From assembly GCA_034422835.1 (NCBI GenBank), contig DAOUJJ010000007.1, forward strand, positions 62,001 through 126,000: DNA of 64,000 bases, read 5' to 3'. Below, piece by piece: positions 17,566-25,289 of the stretch. Made by a program: the position numbers and the translations under genes. Numbering within the stretch: position 1 is the stretch's first letter; every line of letters starts with the position of its first letter. Below the pieces are notes generated by a model that saw only the letters and a list, made by a program, of their open reading frames with translations, had not been told where the DNA came from and made no database searches. The DNA comes from VXMO01 sp034422835. Its GTDB lineage: Bacteria > Chloroflexota > Dehalococcoidia > UBA6926.

Positions 17566-17619
17566 TTTTGCTGCGGTTCAGCACGTACCGCTATGGTGTC
17601 CGGTTATTCCTGAAGAGGC

Positions 17620-18327
17620 TTAGTCCAGGAGTTGGGGCAGATCATCAGTGGGCGGGCCGTCGTAGGTCAATTCACCGGCTCTGAGGATGAGCACCCGCTG
17701 CGCCATGCGCCGCGCCATATCGAGGTCGTGCGTAATGATCATCACGCCCTTGCCCTGTTTCGCCAGGTTGGAAAGCATATCAAAGAAGGTGTTGCGGCTG
17801 TGATAGTCGAGGCTCTGCAGCGACTCATCAAGGAAGATGAATTGCCGCTGCTGCGCGAGGCAGAATGCGAGCCAGGCCCTCTGCTTTTCTCCGCCTGAAA
17901 GTTGGGAGAATTGTCTGCCAGCCAACTGCCCGAGATCGCATTGGTCGATGGCCTCATCCACTAGCGCTAAATCAGGTTTTGACAGCCGCCAGCCGAGACT
18001 TCGATTGGGGCTGAATCGTGCAAGGCTCACAACCTCCCTGACGGACAGGAATGGGGGGTCCTGCAGGTCTTGGGGGAGATAGGCGATGTTCCTTGAGTGT
18101 CCGGGCAGGTGGGTTCCATTGCCATCTTGTTCGATCAGGATGCGGCCCTCGCTCGGTTCCAACTCTCCGACCATCAGGCTCATCAAGGTCGATTTCCCCG
18201 TCCCGTTGGCGCCCAGGACGAAAACGAATTCCCCCTCCGAGACGGACGTTGTGATGCCGTTCAGGATGCGTCCGGAACCATAGGAAAACGAGACGTCCCG
18301 TACCTGAATCTCGATCGAATTGGCCAT
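17620..18327 (-). CDS. FecE-type iron ABC transporter ATPase
   Basis: A 235-residue ABC ATPase of the FecE/FhuC/BtuD class: Walker A LGANGTGKST, signature LSGGEKQRAW, Walker B FIFLDESL with Ser in place of the usual Pro, and H-loop THD. The ATG at 18327 follows a GGTGA 9 bases upstream and begins 7 bases after the permease stop; a TTG at 18354 would extend it but lacks a ribosome site. It is the third gene of a binding protein-permease-ATPase operon for an iron complex, heme or cobalamin. Confidence 0.9.
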   Translation of the reverse strand: MANSIEIQVRDVSFSYGSGRILNGITTSVSEGEFVFVLGANGTGKSTLMSLMVGELEPSEGRILIEQDGNGTHLPGHSRNIAYLPQDLQDPPFLSVREVVSLARFSPNRSLGWRLSKPDLALVDEAIDQCDLGQLAGRQFSQLSGGEKQRAWLAFCLAQQRQFIFLDESLQSLDYHSRNTFFDMLSNLAKQGKGVMIITHDLDMARRMAQRVLILRAGELTYDGPPTDDLPQLLD

Positions 18328-18334
18328 CAGTCGG

Positions 18335-19312
18335 TCACCGAAGCTGCCTGGCAATCCAGATCATCAGGGGCGCTCCCAGTGCCGTCGTGACCAGCCCGAC
18401 GGGGATTTCGGACGGCATGAAGGCCAACCTGGCGATCTGATCGGCGTAGAGAACAAGAGCGGCTCCCACCGGAACGGATATCGCCAACACCAATCTCGCA
18501 TCATTTCCTGTGAGCAACCGCACGAGGTGAGGCGTCAGGAGTCCGACGAACCCAACGACGCCTGCCAAGGAGACCCCAGCACCCGCCAGCACTCCTGCTG
18601 AGGCCATCGCGACAAGGCGCGTCCTGTTTGGATCGGCCCCGAGGTGGCGCGCAAGGCGATCGCCCAGAGCCAACACGTTGAGCCGGCCGGCGGCAACGAC
18701 GGCCAGCAGCAACCCAACTGCGAGGAAGGGGAGGACGGGTGTGATGTCATCCCAGGATCGATTTGTGACGCTACCGCTGATGAGAAAGATGGACTGCACG
18801 CTAAAGACCCGGGCATAGGCCAGTATTCCGGCCGTTACCGCAAGCGCGAGCGCCCCAACCGAGACACCGATGAGGGCCAGCCGGGTCGGCGTGAGGTCCT
18901 CGCGAGAGGCGAACAGGAATATCAGGATCGAAATCGCCAGGCAGGCGGCGACGGACAGCGTCGCCAAGCCCCATGAGCCCGCAGTGAGGATTCCCGCAAG
19001 CGCCAGAACCTGGACGATAGCCGCCCCGCCCCCTACCCCGAAGAGTTGCGGGTCTCCGAGCGGATTCCGCGTCGCGCTCTGGATGAGCGCGCCGGAGGCA
19101 CCAAAGCAGGCGCCTGCTATAAGCGCCGCGACCACTCTAGGCAATCGAAATTGGTCGACCACAAGTTCAGTGGCCTCGTCCTGACCATCAGTGAATATCG
19201 CCCACAGGGCCGTCGATGCGTCGATACTGGCCGGGCCGTAGACTATCCCAATAATGCAGCCTGCCGCGAGCAGTATGGACAGCCCGGGCAGAACCAGTAC
19301 AAGTCGGGACAA
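18335..19312 (-). CDS. FecCD-type iron ABC transporter permease
   Basis: A 325-residue permease with about nine to ten helices of the BtuC/FecCD family. The motifs RLPRVVAALIAGACFGASGA, RNPLGDPQLFG and the coupling region GFVGLLTPHLVRLL are clear. The start is TTG, with GGGAGGA just upstream inside the last codons of the binding-protein gene. It works with the flanking binding protein and ATPase. Confidence 0.92.
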   Translation of the reverse strand: MSRLVLVLPGLSILLAAGCIIGIVYGPASIDASTALWAIFTDGQDEATELVVDQFRLPRVVAALIAGACFGASGALIQSATRNPLGDPQLFGVGGGAAIVQVLALAGILTAGSWGLATLSVAACLAISILIFLFASREDLTPTRLALIGVSVGALALAVTAGILAYARVFSVQSIFLISGSVTNRSWDDITPVLPFLAVGLLLAVVAAGRLNVLALGDRLARHLGADPNRTRLVAMASAGVLAGAGVSLAGVVGFVGLLTPHLVRLLTGNDARLVLAISVPVGAALVLYADQIARLAFMPSEIPVGLVTTALGAPLMIWIARQLR

Positions 19313-19319
19313 CTACGAA

Positions 19320-20399
19320 TTATCCTCCCACCAACTCTGCCATCGACTCCACGGCGTCCACGAACCGGGGACCGGGAGCCTGGATGAACAGCGTAGCATC
19401 AATCTCATTCACGTTGCCCATCCGGACGGCATTCAGGAAGTTGGCGCCGGGAAACGCGACGAATAAGTCGGCAAAGCGGGGGGCAGGCGGGGGCGCCGGT
19501 GTGATGGTAAAGATGTAGTCCGGGTTGGTGATGGCCAGTTGTTCGGGCGGCAACAGCGCAAAACCGGGGAACCGCTGCCCGTCTGCCATGTCTGCCGCAG
19601 GATTGACGAATCCAAGTTCAGCCGCGATTGCCCCTGTATAGGACGTGGGCTTGGCTGCATAGAGGTTCTGCTCCTCATCGGGAATGAGGATGAGCATCGT
19701 GGTGCCTTCGGGCACCTTTGTGGTGGCAGCCTCGATGCGTTCTGCGATCGACGCCTTCAATGCCTCGGCCGCCTCCTGTTGATCGACGATCATGCCCACC
19801 AGATCGATGCCGTCGTAGACATCCTGCAAAGAGGTCACCTGCAGGCCAACAACCGGGACTCCAATCTGTGCCAGCGCCTGCGCGTGCCGGCCCTGGGTCA
19901 GTCCTTCAAAGAGGATGAGGTCCGGGGTCTGTTCGGCAAGGAGCTCCATGCTTGGCGTATAGGACGGCCCGACATCAGGAAGTTGATTGACCTCCGGGGG
20001 ATACCTTGAACTGGAGTCCCTGACAACCGCTGTGCCTCCAACGGCGTAGAGAAACTCCGTTGTTGTGGGACTGATGCTGGCGATGCGCTGCGGGGGTTCA
20101 GGTATCGTGACGGGTCTGCCAAGCATGTCAGTCACGGTGAGAGGGTACTCGACCATGGACATGTCATCGTCCATGTCCTCATCCATCGGTTCCGGCGTCG
20201 CGGTGGGTGCCTGAGTCGGGACCGGCGTTGGCTCCGGCTCAGTTGTTGGAACTGCGGTGGGCGGCGCGATGGTTGCGGTTGGGGCAACGGTCTGGGGACG
20301 CGGAGTCGCAGTGGGATCTTCCTCTGCTCCGCAGGCAATGGCTGCCACTATGAGACCAACCGCCAGAACAAGCACTATCCCGAGCTTCACCTTCATCAT
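19320..20399 (-). CDS. Iron ABC transporter substrate-binding lipoprotein
   Basis: A 359-residue lipoprotein: signal peptide with lipobox ending in IAC, a long Pro/Thr-rich spacer (about residues 12-75), a short acidic Asp/Met stretch, then a class III (TroA/FepB-like) binding domain with GRPVTIPEPPQRI and SPTTTEFLYAVGG. The start at 20399 is chosen because AAAGGAGAGGAG lies about 10 bases upstream; longer in-frame starts have none and would cover the promoter. Ligand could be a siderophore, heme or cobalamin. A promoter with a DtxR-like box precedes it. Confidence 0.9.
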   Translation of the reverse strand: MMKVKLGIVLVLAVGLIVAAIACGAEEDPTATPRPQTVAPTATIAPPTAVPTTEPEPTPVPTQAPTATPEPMDEDMDDDMSMVEYPLTVTDMLGRPVTIPEPPQRIASISPTTTEFLYAVGGTAVVRDSSSRYPPEVNQLPDVGPSYTPSMELLAEQTPDLILFEGLTQGRHAQALAQIGVPVVGLQVTSLQDVYDGIDLVGMIVDQQEAAEALKASIAERIEAATTKVPEGTTMLILIPDEEQNLYAAKPTSYTGAIAAELGFVNPAADMADGQRFPGFALLPPEQLAITNPDYIFTITPAPPPAPRFADLFVAFPGANFLNAVRMGNVNEIDATLFIQAPGPRFVDAVESMAELVGG

Positions 20400-20430
20400 G
20401 GAGTACAGGCTCCTCTCCTTTAGCTGTATG

Positions 20431-20457
20431 ATTATAGTTTTAGTGAGATTAACATGA
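20431..20457 (-). promoter_or_regulatory. Promoter with DtxR-like operator for the iron ABC operon
   Basis: On the minus strand TATAAT occupies 20436-20431. Directly upstream (20439-20457) lies TTTAGTGAGATTAACATGA (plus-strand reading), which matches the DtxR/IdeR consensus TTAGGTTAGCCTAACCTAA at 13 of 19 positions. An operator between the -10 and -35 regions would allow iron-dependent repression by the DtxR-family protein encoded divergently. Confidence 0.55.
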
Positions 20458-20516
20458 AACGCCACTTGTGAAAAGTCTCACACGCGCTCGGGTTACGTCA
20501 CCTCACAAGGCCGTCG

Positions 20517-20522
20517 TACAAT
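20517..20522 (+). promoter_or_regulatory. -10 element of the DtxR-family gene
   Basis: TACAAT at 20517-20522 is followed by GGAGG at 20541-20545 and ATG at 20557. This order argues against the in-frame ATG at 20521, which overlaps the -10 hexamer. Confidence 0.45.
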
Positions 20523-20556
20523 GGGACGCAACAGAGGTCCGGAGGAACTCAGGTAT

Positions 20557-21246
20557 ATGACCAGAGACGAATCGCCCCAGGCCACAAGCGCAGTTCAGGG
20601 AGAGTACCTGATCCGCATCTACACAACCGTTCGGGAAGGATCGCGGGTCGTCGGTTCCCGGCTTGCTGAACGCTTGGGCGTGTCCGCATCAGCGGTCACC
20701 CAGGCATTCCAGAGGATGGAGCGCCAGGGTCTTGCGGTAATCGACCAGAACGCCGGGGTCCAGTTGACACCCGAAGGCAGGGGTATCGCCGAATCCATCA
20801 TTCGCCGGCACTATCTCATAGAAAGATTGCTCGTCGACAGTCTGGGTTACGACTGGGCCGATGCGGATGACGAAGCGGAGCACATGGAGCACACGCTCTC
20901 GTCGAAGCTGGAGGCCCATCTCTACGAGTCCCTGGGGCATCCGACAACGTGTCCTCACGGCAACCCATTTCCCGGATCGGCTGACGAGCAGCGGCTCCTT
21001 GGCGCTCGAAGAATGACCGACACCAGCGCGGGAGAAAAGATCGTTGTCTGGCGAATCACGGAAGAGGGCGAGGACGACAACGACCTGCTTCACTTCGTCC
21101 ATGACAACGACGTTGTACCCGGGTCCGAGGCCCTGGTTGACGACATTGATCTGCGCGCGGGCAACTTGAGGCTGCATATCGGAGAGAACCAGGTCACTAT
21201 CCCCACGCGCTGGGCTCAACATATCCGCGTCTCCGGGCCTGTGTAG
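20557..21246 (+). CDS. DtxR/IdeR-family metal-dependent transcriptional regulator
   Basis: A 229-residue repressor of the DtxR/IdeR/MntR family. An N-terminal winged helix-turn-helix (SRLAERLGVSASAVTQAFQR, about residues 35-55) is followed by the metal-binding and dimerisation domain with RRHYLIERLL and the E-x-x-E-H-type segment DEAEHMEH, then CPHGNPFPG, and a C-terminal SH3/FeoA-like domain. It should bind Fe2+ or Mn2+ and repress iron uptake genes. ATG 20557 is supported by GGAGG 11 bases upstream. It lies between two iron uptake operons, each with a candidate box. Confidence 0.92.
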   Translation: MTRDESPQATSAVQGEYLIRIYTTVREGSRVVGSRLAERLGVSASAVTQAFQRMERQGLAVIDQNAGVQLTPEGRGIAESIIRRHYLIERLLVDSLGYDWADADDEAEHMEHTLSSKLEAHLYESLGHPTTCPHGNPFPGSADEQRLLGARRMTDTSAGEKIVVWRITEEGEDDNDLLHFVHDNDVVPGSEALVDDIDLRAGNLRLHIGENQVTIPTRWAQHIRVSGPV

Positions 21247-21371
21247 GACACGGACTCCGCTCTCCAACCAGTCATAACCCGCGGCCTGTCCCTACGCCCT
21301 CACACCGTCCCTACCCTTTCAAAGGGGGGCATTACCGGGATTCCCGGTTGCAGCCGTATGTTAGCTGCCTC

Positions 21372-21412
21372 TTGACATGTTTAGCTGCCTTTATTAGTGT
21401 AAATGACGCTAA
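21372..21412 (+). promoter_or_regulatory. Promoter and DtxR-like operator of the imelysin operon
   Basis: TTGACA (21372-21377), a 17-base spacer and TAGTGT (21395-21400) form a plausible promoter. A 19-base imperfect palindrome TTAGTG...CGCTAA (21394-21412) overlaps the -10 and matches the DtxR consensus at 11 of 19 positions. The decamer TTAGCTGCCT occurs twice (21361-21370 and 21381-21390), exactly 20 bases apart, on either side of the -35 box. Confidence 0.5.
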
Positions 21413-21463
21413 AGCTTGGAGGCGCTCTTAGGGCTGGCAATGCACGCCGGTTCATCGCCGCCA

Positions 21464-21571
21464 GACGAGTCCGGGGGTAATTGCACAAGGGAACTGCAAG
21501 GCGGGGCCTCCCCTCCGCTCATTGTGATACGCAGCACACCCAGTTCTCACGGTATTGCCCCCGGAGTCGTC
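21464..21571 (+). ncRNA. Candidate structured 5' leader RNA of the imelysin operon
   Basis: The 378-base gap between the regulator and the imelysin gene has no gene but contains a long folded element. Bases 21464-21481 pair with 21554-21571 (17 of 18 pairs, one G-U). Inside, 21489-21496 pair with 21541-21548 (8 pairs). This encloses two more hairpins, 21501-21518 (GC-rich, one bulge) and 21523-21538 (TGTG/CACA). Predicted transcription starts near 21407 and translation at 21625, so the fold lies in the 5' leader. No T-run follows the outer stem. It may be a riboswitch, protein-binding leader or small mobile palindrome. Confidence 0.5.
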
Positions 21572-21624
21572 GCTTTGCATGAACAACCGATGAGACGAAG
21601 AGAATTCCAGCAGGGAGGACAGTT

Positions 21625-22782
21625 GTGAGAGCAAGGTCTTTGATTCTGATCTTCGGGGCGCTGATGGCGGGGCTGATGATAGCCTGCACAACGTCAAGCG
21701 GCCCCGACGACGACTTGAAGCAGGCGGTGGTGACAAACTATGCAGAGGGCGTTCACCATCTCTATTCAAATAGCCTGAATTCCGCCATTGCGATGGACGC
21801 GGCGATCGATCGATTCATCGCCGATCCCACTCCGGCAAACCTTGAGGCCGCAAAGCGGCTCTGGCTCCTTGCCCGCGACGACTACGGCCCAACTGAGGCA
21901 TTCCGCTTCTACGACGGTCCTATTGATAACCCCGATGATGGGCCCGAGGGCCTCATCAATGCCTGGCCGCTCGACGAGTCCTATATTGACTACGTCGAAG
22001 GGGATCCAACTGCCGGAATCATCAATAACCCCGAGGCGTATCCCAATATCGACGCTGCCCTATTGATGGAGCTCAATGAAATGGGCGGTGAGGAGAATGT
22101 GTCGACAGGATGGCACGCTATTGAGTTCCTCCTGTGGGGCCAGGACTTCAATGCGGGAGCTCCCGGCGCGCGACCGATCGAAGACTACACGACGAACCTG
22201 AACGCAGACCGCCGCGCGACTTACCTTGCGGTGGCGTCAGACCTGCTCCTCTTCCACCTACAGCAGATGGTCAACGCATGGGCTCCCGGCGCATCTAACT
22301 ACCGCGCAAGTTTTGTCGCCCTGGACTCCGACGTGGCCATCCAGCGGATCATCACCGGCATCGGTGAACTGAGCCGCGGCGAGTTGGCAGGCGAGCGAAT
22401 GGCCGTTGCGTATGAGGAGCGCTCGCAGGAAGATGAGCATTCCTGCTTCTCAGACAACACCAACGCTGACATCATCGCTAATGCGAAGGGCATTGAGATG
22501 GTCTACTTCGGCGACTTCGGCACGGTGACCGGCCCCGGCGTCCGGGAGCTCTTTGCTGAACAGGACACGGAGTTGGCCGATCAGCTCGCTTCCGAAATCC
22601 GACACAGCGTCGCGCTGGCAACAGCCATTCCCGACCCGTTCGATCAGCACCTGGCCGAAGGTGTGTCTGACCAGACAACAGGACGGCAGGCCGTGAGGTC
22701 GACCATCGTCTCGCTTGAGAACCAGACCGACACCATCGTGACCGGCGCTGAGGAGATCGGAATCACGATCAGCGTTAGCTGA
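21625..22782 (+). CDS. Imelysin-family (peptidase M75) iron-uptake lipoprotein
   Basis: A 385-residue predicted lipoprotein (signal peptide with MIACTT) with the imelysin fold and the GxHxxE signature as GWHAIEFLLWGQD (about residue 165), typical of IrpA/ICMP-type proteins of iron uptake. The family is periplasmic or surface-exposed and is thought to bind iron or a partner. The start is GTG behind GGGAGG. It overlaps the next gene by one base (TGATG). Confidence 0.9.
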   Translation: MRARSLILIFGALMAGLMIACTTSSGPDDDLKQAVVTNYAEGVHHLYSNSLNSAIAMDAAIDRFIADPTPANLEAAKRLWLLARDDYGPTEAFRFYDGPIDNPDDGPEGLINAWPLDESYIDYVEGDPTAGIINNPEAYPNIDAALLMELNEMGGEENVSTGWHAIEFLLWGQDFNAGAPGARPIEDYTTNLNADRRATYLAVASDLLLFHLQQMVNAWAPGASNYRASFVALDSDVAIQRIITGIGELSRGELAGERMAVAYEERSQEDEHSCFSDNTNADIIANAKGIEMVYFGDFGTVTGPGVRELFAEQDTELADQLASEIRHSVALATAIPDPFDQHLAEGVSDQTTGRQAVRSTIVSLENQTDTIVTGAEEIGITISVS

Positions 22783-24191
22783 TGTTCCGTGCGCGGGCGC
22801 AATCACTACTCCTCTCCATTGGCGTGCTTGGATCGGTCGTCCTGTTCACCGCCTGTCTGGGCGGTGGGCAGGACACCATTGCGCCTGAGTTGTTATTCAG
22901 CGAAAAGCTCGGGGGCGAGACCACGGCGTTCAGCGCAGGCTCCAATGCTTTCGAGCTTTCTGCGCGGAATCTGACCAACGAGGAACGACGGACCTTTGAG
23001 ATTGGTGACAGCTTCTTCAATCAGAACTGGGTAACCGCTCCGGCCTCAACGGAGGCGCGTGACGGCCTCGGTCCGACATTCAACGCGCAGTCCTGTTCCT
23101 CATGCCACAGCCATGACGGACGAGCAAAGCCTCCCGATAATGATGATGATCCGGTGCGGGGGCTGCTGCTGAGACTCAGCATTCCCGGACCGAACGGCCC
23201 CATCGACGAACCGAACTACGGCGATCAACTCCAGGACCGCGCGATTCTCGGCGTCCAGCCTGAGGGGCGTATTCTCATTCGTTACGAGTTCATTCACGGA
23301 CAATATCCCGACGGGGAGACATATTCCCTGCGCAAGCCGACGTACATGATTGCGGAACCTGCCTATGGCCCGCTCCATGAGCAGTTGATGGTGTCTCCGC
23401 GAATCGCACCGCAAACAATCGGGATGGGGCTTCTGGAAGCCATACGGGAGGACGACATCCTGGCGCAGGCAGACCCTGATGATGTTGACGGCGACGGAAT
23501 CTCAGGCCGTCCCAACATGGTCTGGGACATAGGGCAGCAATCGTATGTCCTCGGCCGCTTTGGCTGGAAGGCAAACCAGCCGACCGTTGAACAGCAATCC
23601 GCCGGAGCCTTTCTCGGCGATATCGGCATCACGTCAAGCTACTTCCCGCATGAGAACTGCCCGGCGGCTCAGGCAACATGTCAGGCACGGCCCAACGGAG
23701 GATCGCCGGAGGTGCCTGATGAACGTTTGGGCAAGGTCACGTTCTATGTGCAGACGCTTGCCGTGCCGGCGATGCGCAATGTGGACGACCCTGAGGTCCG
23801 CCACGGCGCGCAGCTCTTTGCGAGAGCGGGCTGCACATCCTGCCACACACCTCGATACACAACTGCAGACGATTTTCCCGTTCAACCGCTGCGCAGCCAG
23901 GTTATATTCCCCTACACCGACCTGCTGCTCCACGACATGGGAGAAGGCCTTGCGGACAACAGGCCCGATGCCGAGGCTGACGGACAGGAATGGCGCACTC
24001 CACCACTCTGGGGCATAGGGCTGGTTGAGACAGTAAACGACCACACAAACTTTCTCCACGATGGTCGGGCCCGCAATCTTGAAGAGGCAATACTGTGGCA
24101 CGGTGGCGAGGCGGACCAATCCAGAGATAATTTCATGGGTCTCTCAGCAGAAGATCGGCAGGCCTTGATCCGGTTCTTGAGGTCGTTGTGA
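22782..24191 (+). CDS. Di-heme oxidoreductase-like lipoprotein (DUF1111 family)
   Basis: A 469-residue secreted c-type cytochrome. A signal peptide with lipobox FTAC is followed by two CxxCH heme sites, SCSSCHSH (about residue 105) and GCTSCHTP (about residue 350), as in the DUF1111 'thiol oxidoreductase/di-heme peroxidase' family regularly found beside imelysin genes. It may oxidise or reduce iron during uptake. Heme attachment would depend on the Ccm system at the start of the window. ATG overlaps the previous stop. Confidence 0.9.
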   Translation: MFRARAQSLLLSIGVLGSVVLFTACLGGGQDTIAPELLFSEKLGGETTAFSAGSNAFELSARNLTNEERRTFEIGDSFFNQNWVTAPASTEARDGLGPTFNAQSCSSCHSHDGRAKPPDNDDDPVRGLLLRLSIPGPNGPIDEPNYGDQLQDRAILGVQPEGRILIRYEFIHGQYPDGETYSLRKPTYMIAEPAYGPLHEQLMVSPRIAPQTIGMGLLEAIREDDILAQADPDDVDGDGISGRPNMVWDIGQQSYVLGRFGWKANQPTVEQQSAGAFLGDIGITSSYFPHENCPAAQATCQARPNGGSPEVPDERLGKVTFYVQTLAVPAMRNVDDPEVRHGAQLFARAGCTSCHTPRYTTADDFPVQPLRSQVIFPYTDLLLHDMGEGLADNRPDAEADGQEWRTPPLWGIGLVETVNDHTNFLHDGRARNLEEAILWHGGEADQSRDNFMGLSAEDRQALIRFLRSL

Positions 24192-25288
24192 TGACGAAAC
24201 TGGCGCGGCTCATCGGTTTGGGCGTTCTCATTGCGCTGGCCATCGCCTGCAACCAGGGCGGCGAGACAACCCCGAGTGAGGAGGAGGTCCTCATCAGTTT
24301 GACCGATCTCATCATCGTCCCCGGTTATGAGTCTGTCGCCGCCGAAACCGGTGAACTGCGAGCAGCGTTGGACACGCTTTGCGCCAACTCATCGAAAGAC
24401 ACTTTGGCCGCCGCTCAACAGGCGTGGCGGGACACCCGCGTTCCGTGGATGCGATCACAGGCGACGTGGATGGGTCCCGTGATGGATCGTCGCTCACTCG
24501 GCATCGTGGATTGGCCGCTGGTGGAGCCGGAGCGCATTGAGAATATGTTGGAGAACAATCCCGCAACGACCCTGGACGACATACGTTTCACGCTTTCGTC
24601 CACGCAGCGCGGGATGGGCGCAATTGAGTACCTGATATTCGCTGACGACTCGGTCGAGGCGCTATCCGGGCCAGACCCAACGCGGTGCGCTTTCCTTACC
24701 TCCCTCGGCGAGGTCGTTGCCGTTGAAGCGGACACCGTCACGGAGGAATGGACGACCGGGATTGAGCGCGATACGCCGTACAAAGACTTCTTTACCGACC
24801 GTGGAAGCGCTTCCCTGCTCACGGGTCAGGCCGTCGCCGAACTCGTAAGGACCCAGGTGTTTCTCATCCGCACCATAGTCGACATGCGGCTTGCGGCCGC
24901 CATGGGTCTGCGTCCGGACGGCCCGGACCTGGAACTCTTGCCGGGCGGCAAAGGGGAACACGCCCTCGAAGACCTGCGCAACCAGGTCCTTGGTATGAGG
25001 GACATGTACGTCGGCCACGATAGCAATGAGGGCTACGGCATCTCTGACATCGTGCGTGAGCTTTCCGTCGAGACCGATGACCGTATGAAGCAGAACTTTG
25101 ATGACGCGCTCGCAGCCATTGATGAGGTCGATGTTCCGCTGCGACGCGCGCTCTCGGAAAGGCCCGATCAGGTGCGCGAGGTTTATGACCGCCTTTCCGA
25201 CCTCCAGAGAACGCTGAGCACGGAAGTTGTCAGCCTGCTCGGCGTTTCCGTCGGTTTCAGCGATACGGACGGTGACAGCCTACGCTGA
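24191..25288 (+). CDS. Second imelysin-family (M75) lipoprotein
   Basis: A 365-residue lipoprotein (lipobox IAC) with imelysin features, including QAWRDTRVPWMRSQ and the degenerate signature GMGAIEYLIF, where the His of GxHxxE is absent (GxxxIE). The two imelysins of this operon are therefore unequal. The ATG at 24191 overlaps the upstream TGA; a GTG one codon earlier is also possible. The gene ends one base before the convergent HTTM gene. Confidence 0.87.
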   Translation: MTKLARLIGLGVLIALAIACNQGGETTPSEEEVLISLTDLIIVPGYESVAAETGELRAALDTLCANSSKDTLAAAQQAWRDTRVPWMRSQATWMGPVMDRRSLGIVDWPLVEPERIENMLENNPATTLDDIRFTLSSTQRGMGAIEYLIFADDSVEALSGPDPTRCAFLTSLGEVVAVEADTVTEEWTTGIERDTPYKDFFTDRGSASLLTGQAVAELVRTQVFLIRTIVDMRLAAAMGLRPDGPDLELLPGGKGEHALEDLRNQVLGMRDMYVGHDSNEGYGISDIVRELSVETDDRMKQNFDDALAAIDEVDVPLRRALSERPDQVREVYDRLSDLQRTLSTEVVSLLGVSVGFSDTDGDSLR

Positions 25289-25289
25289 A

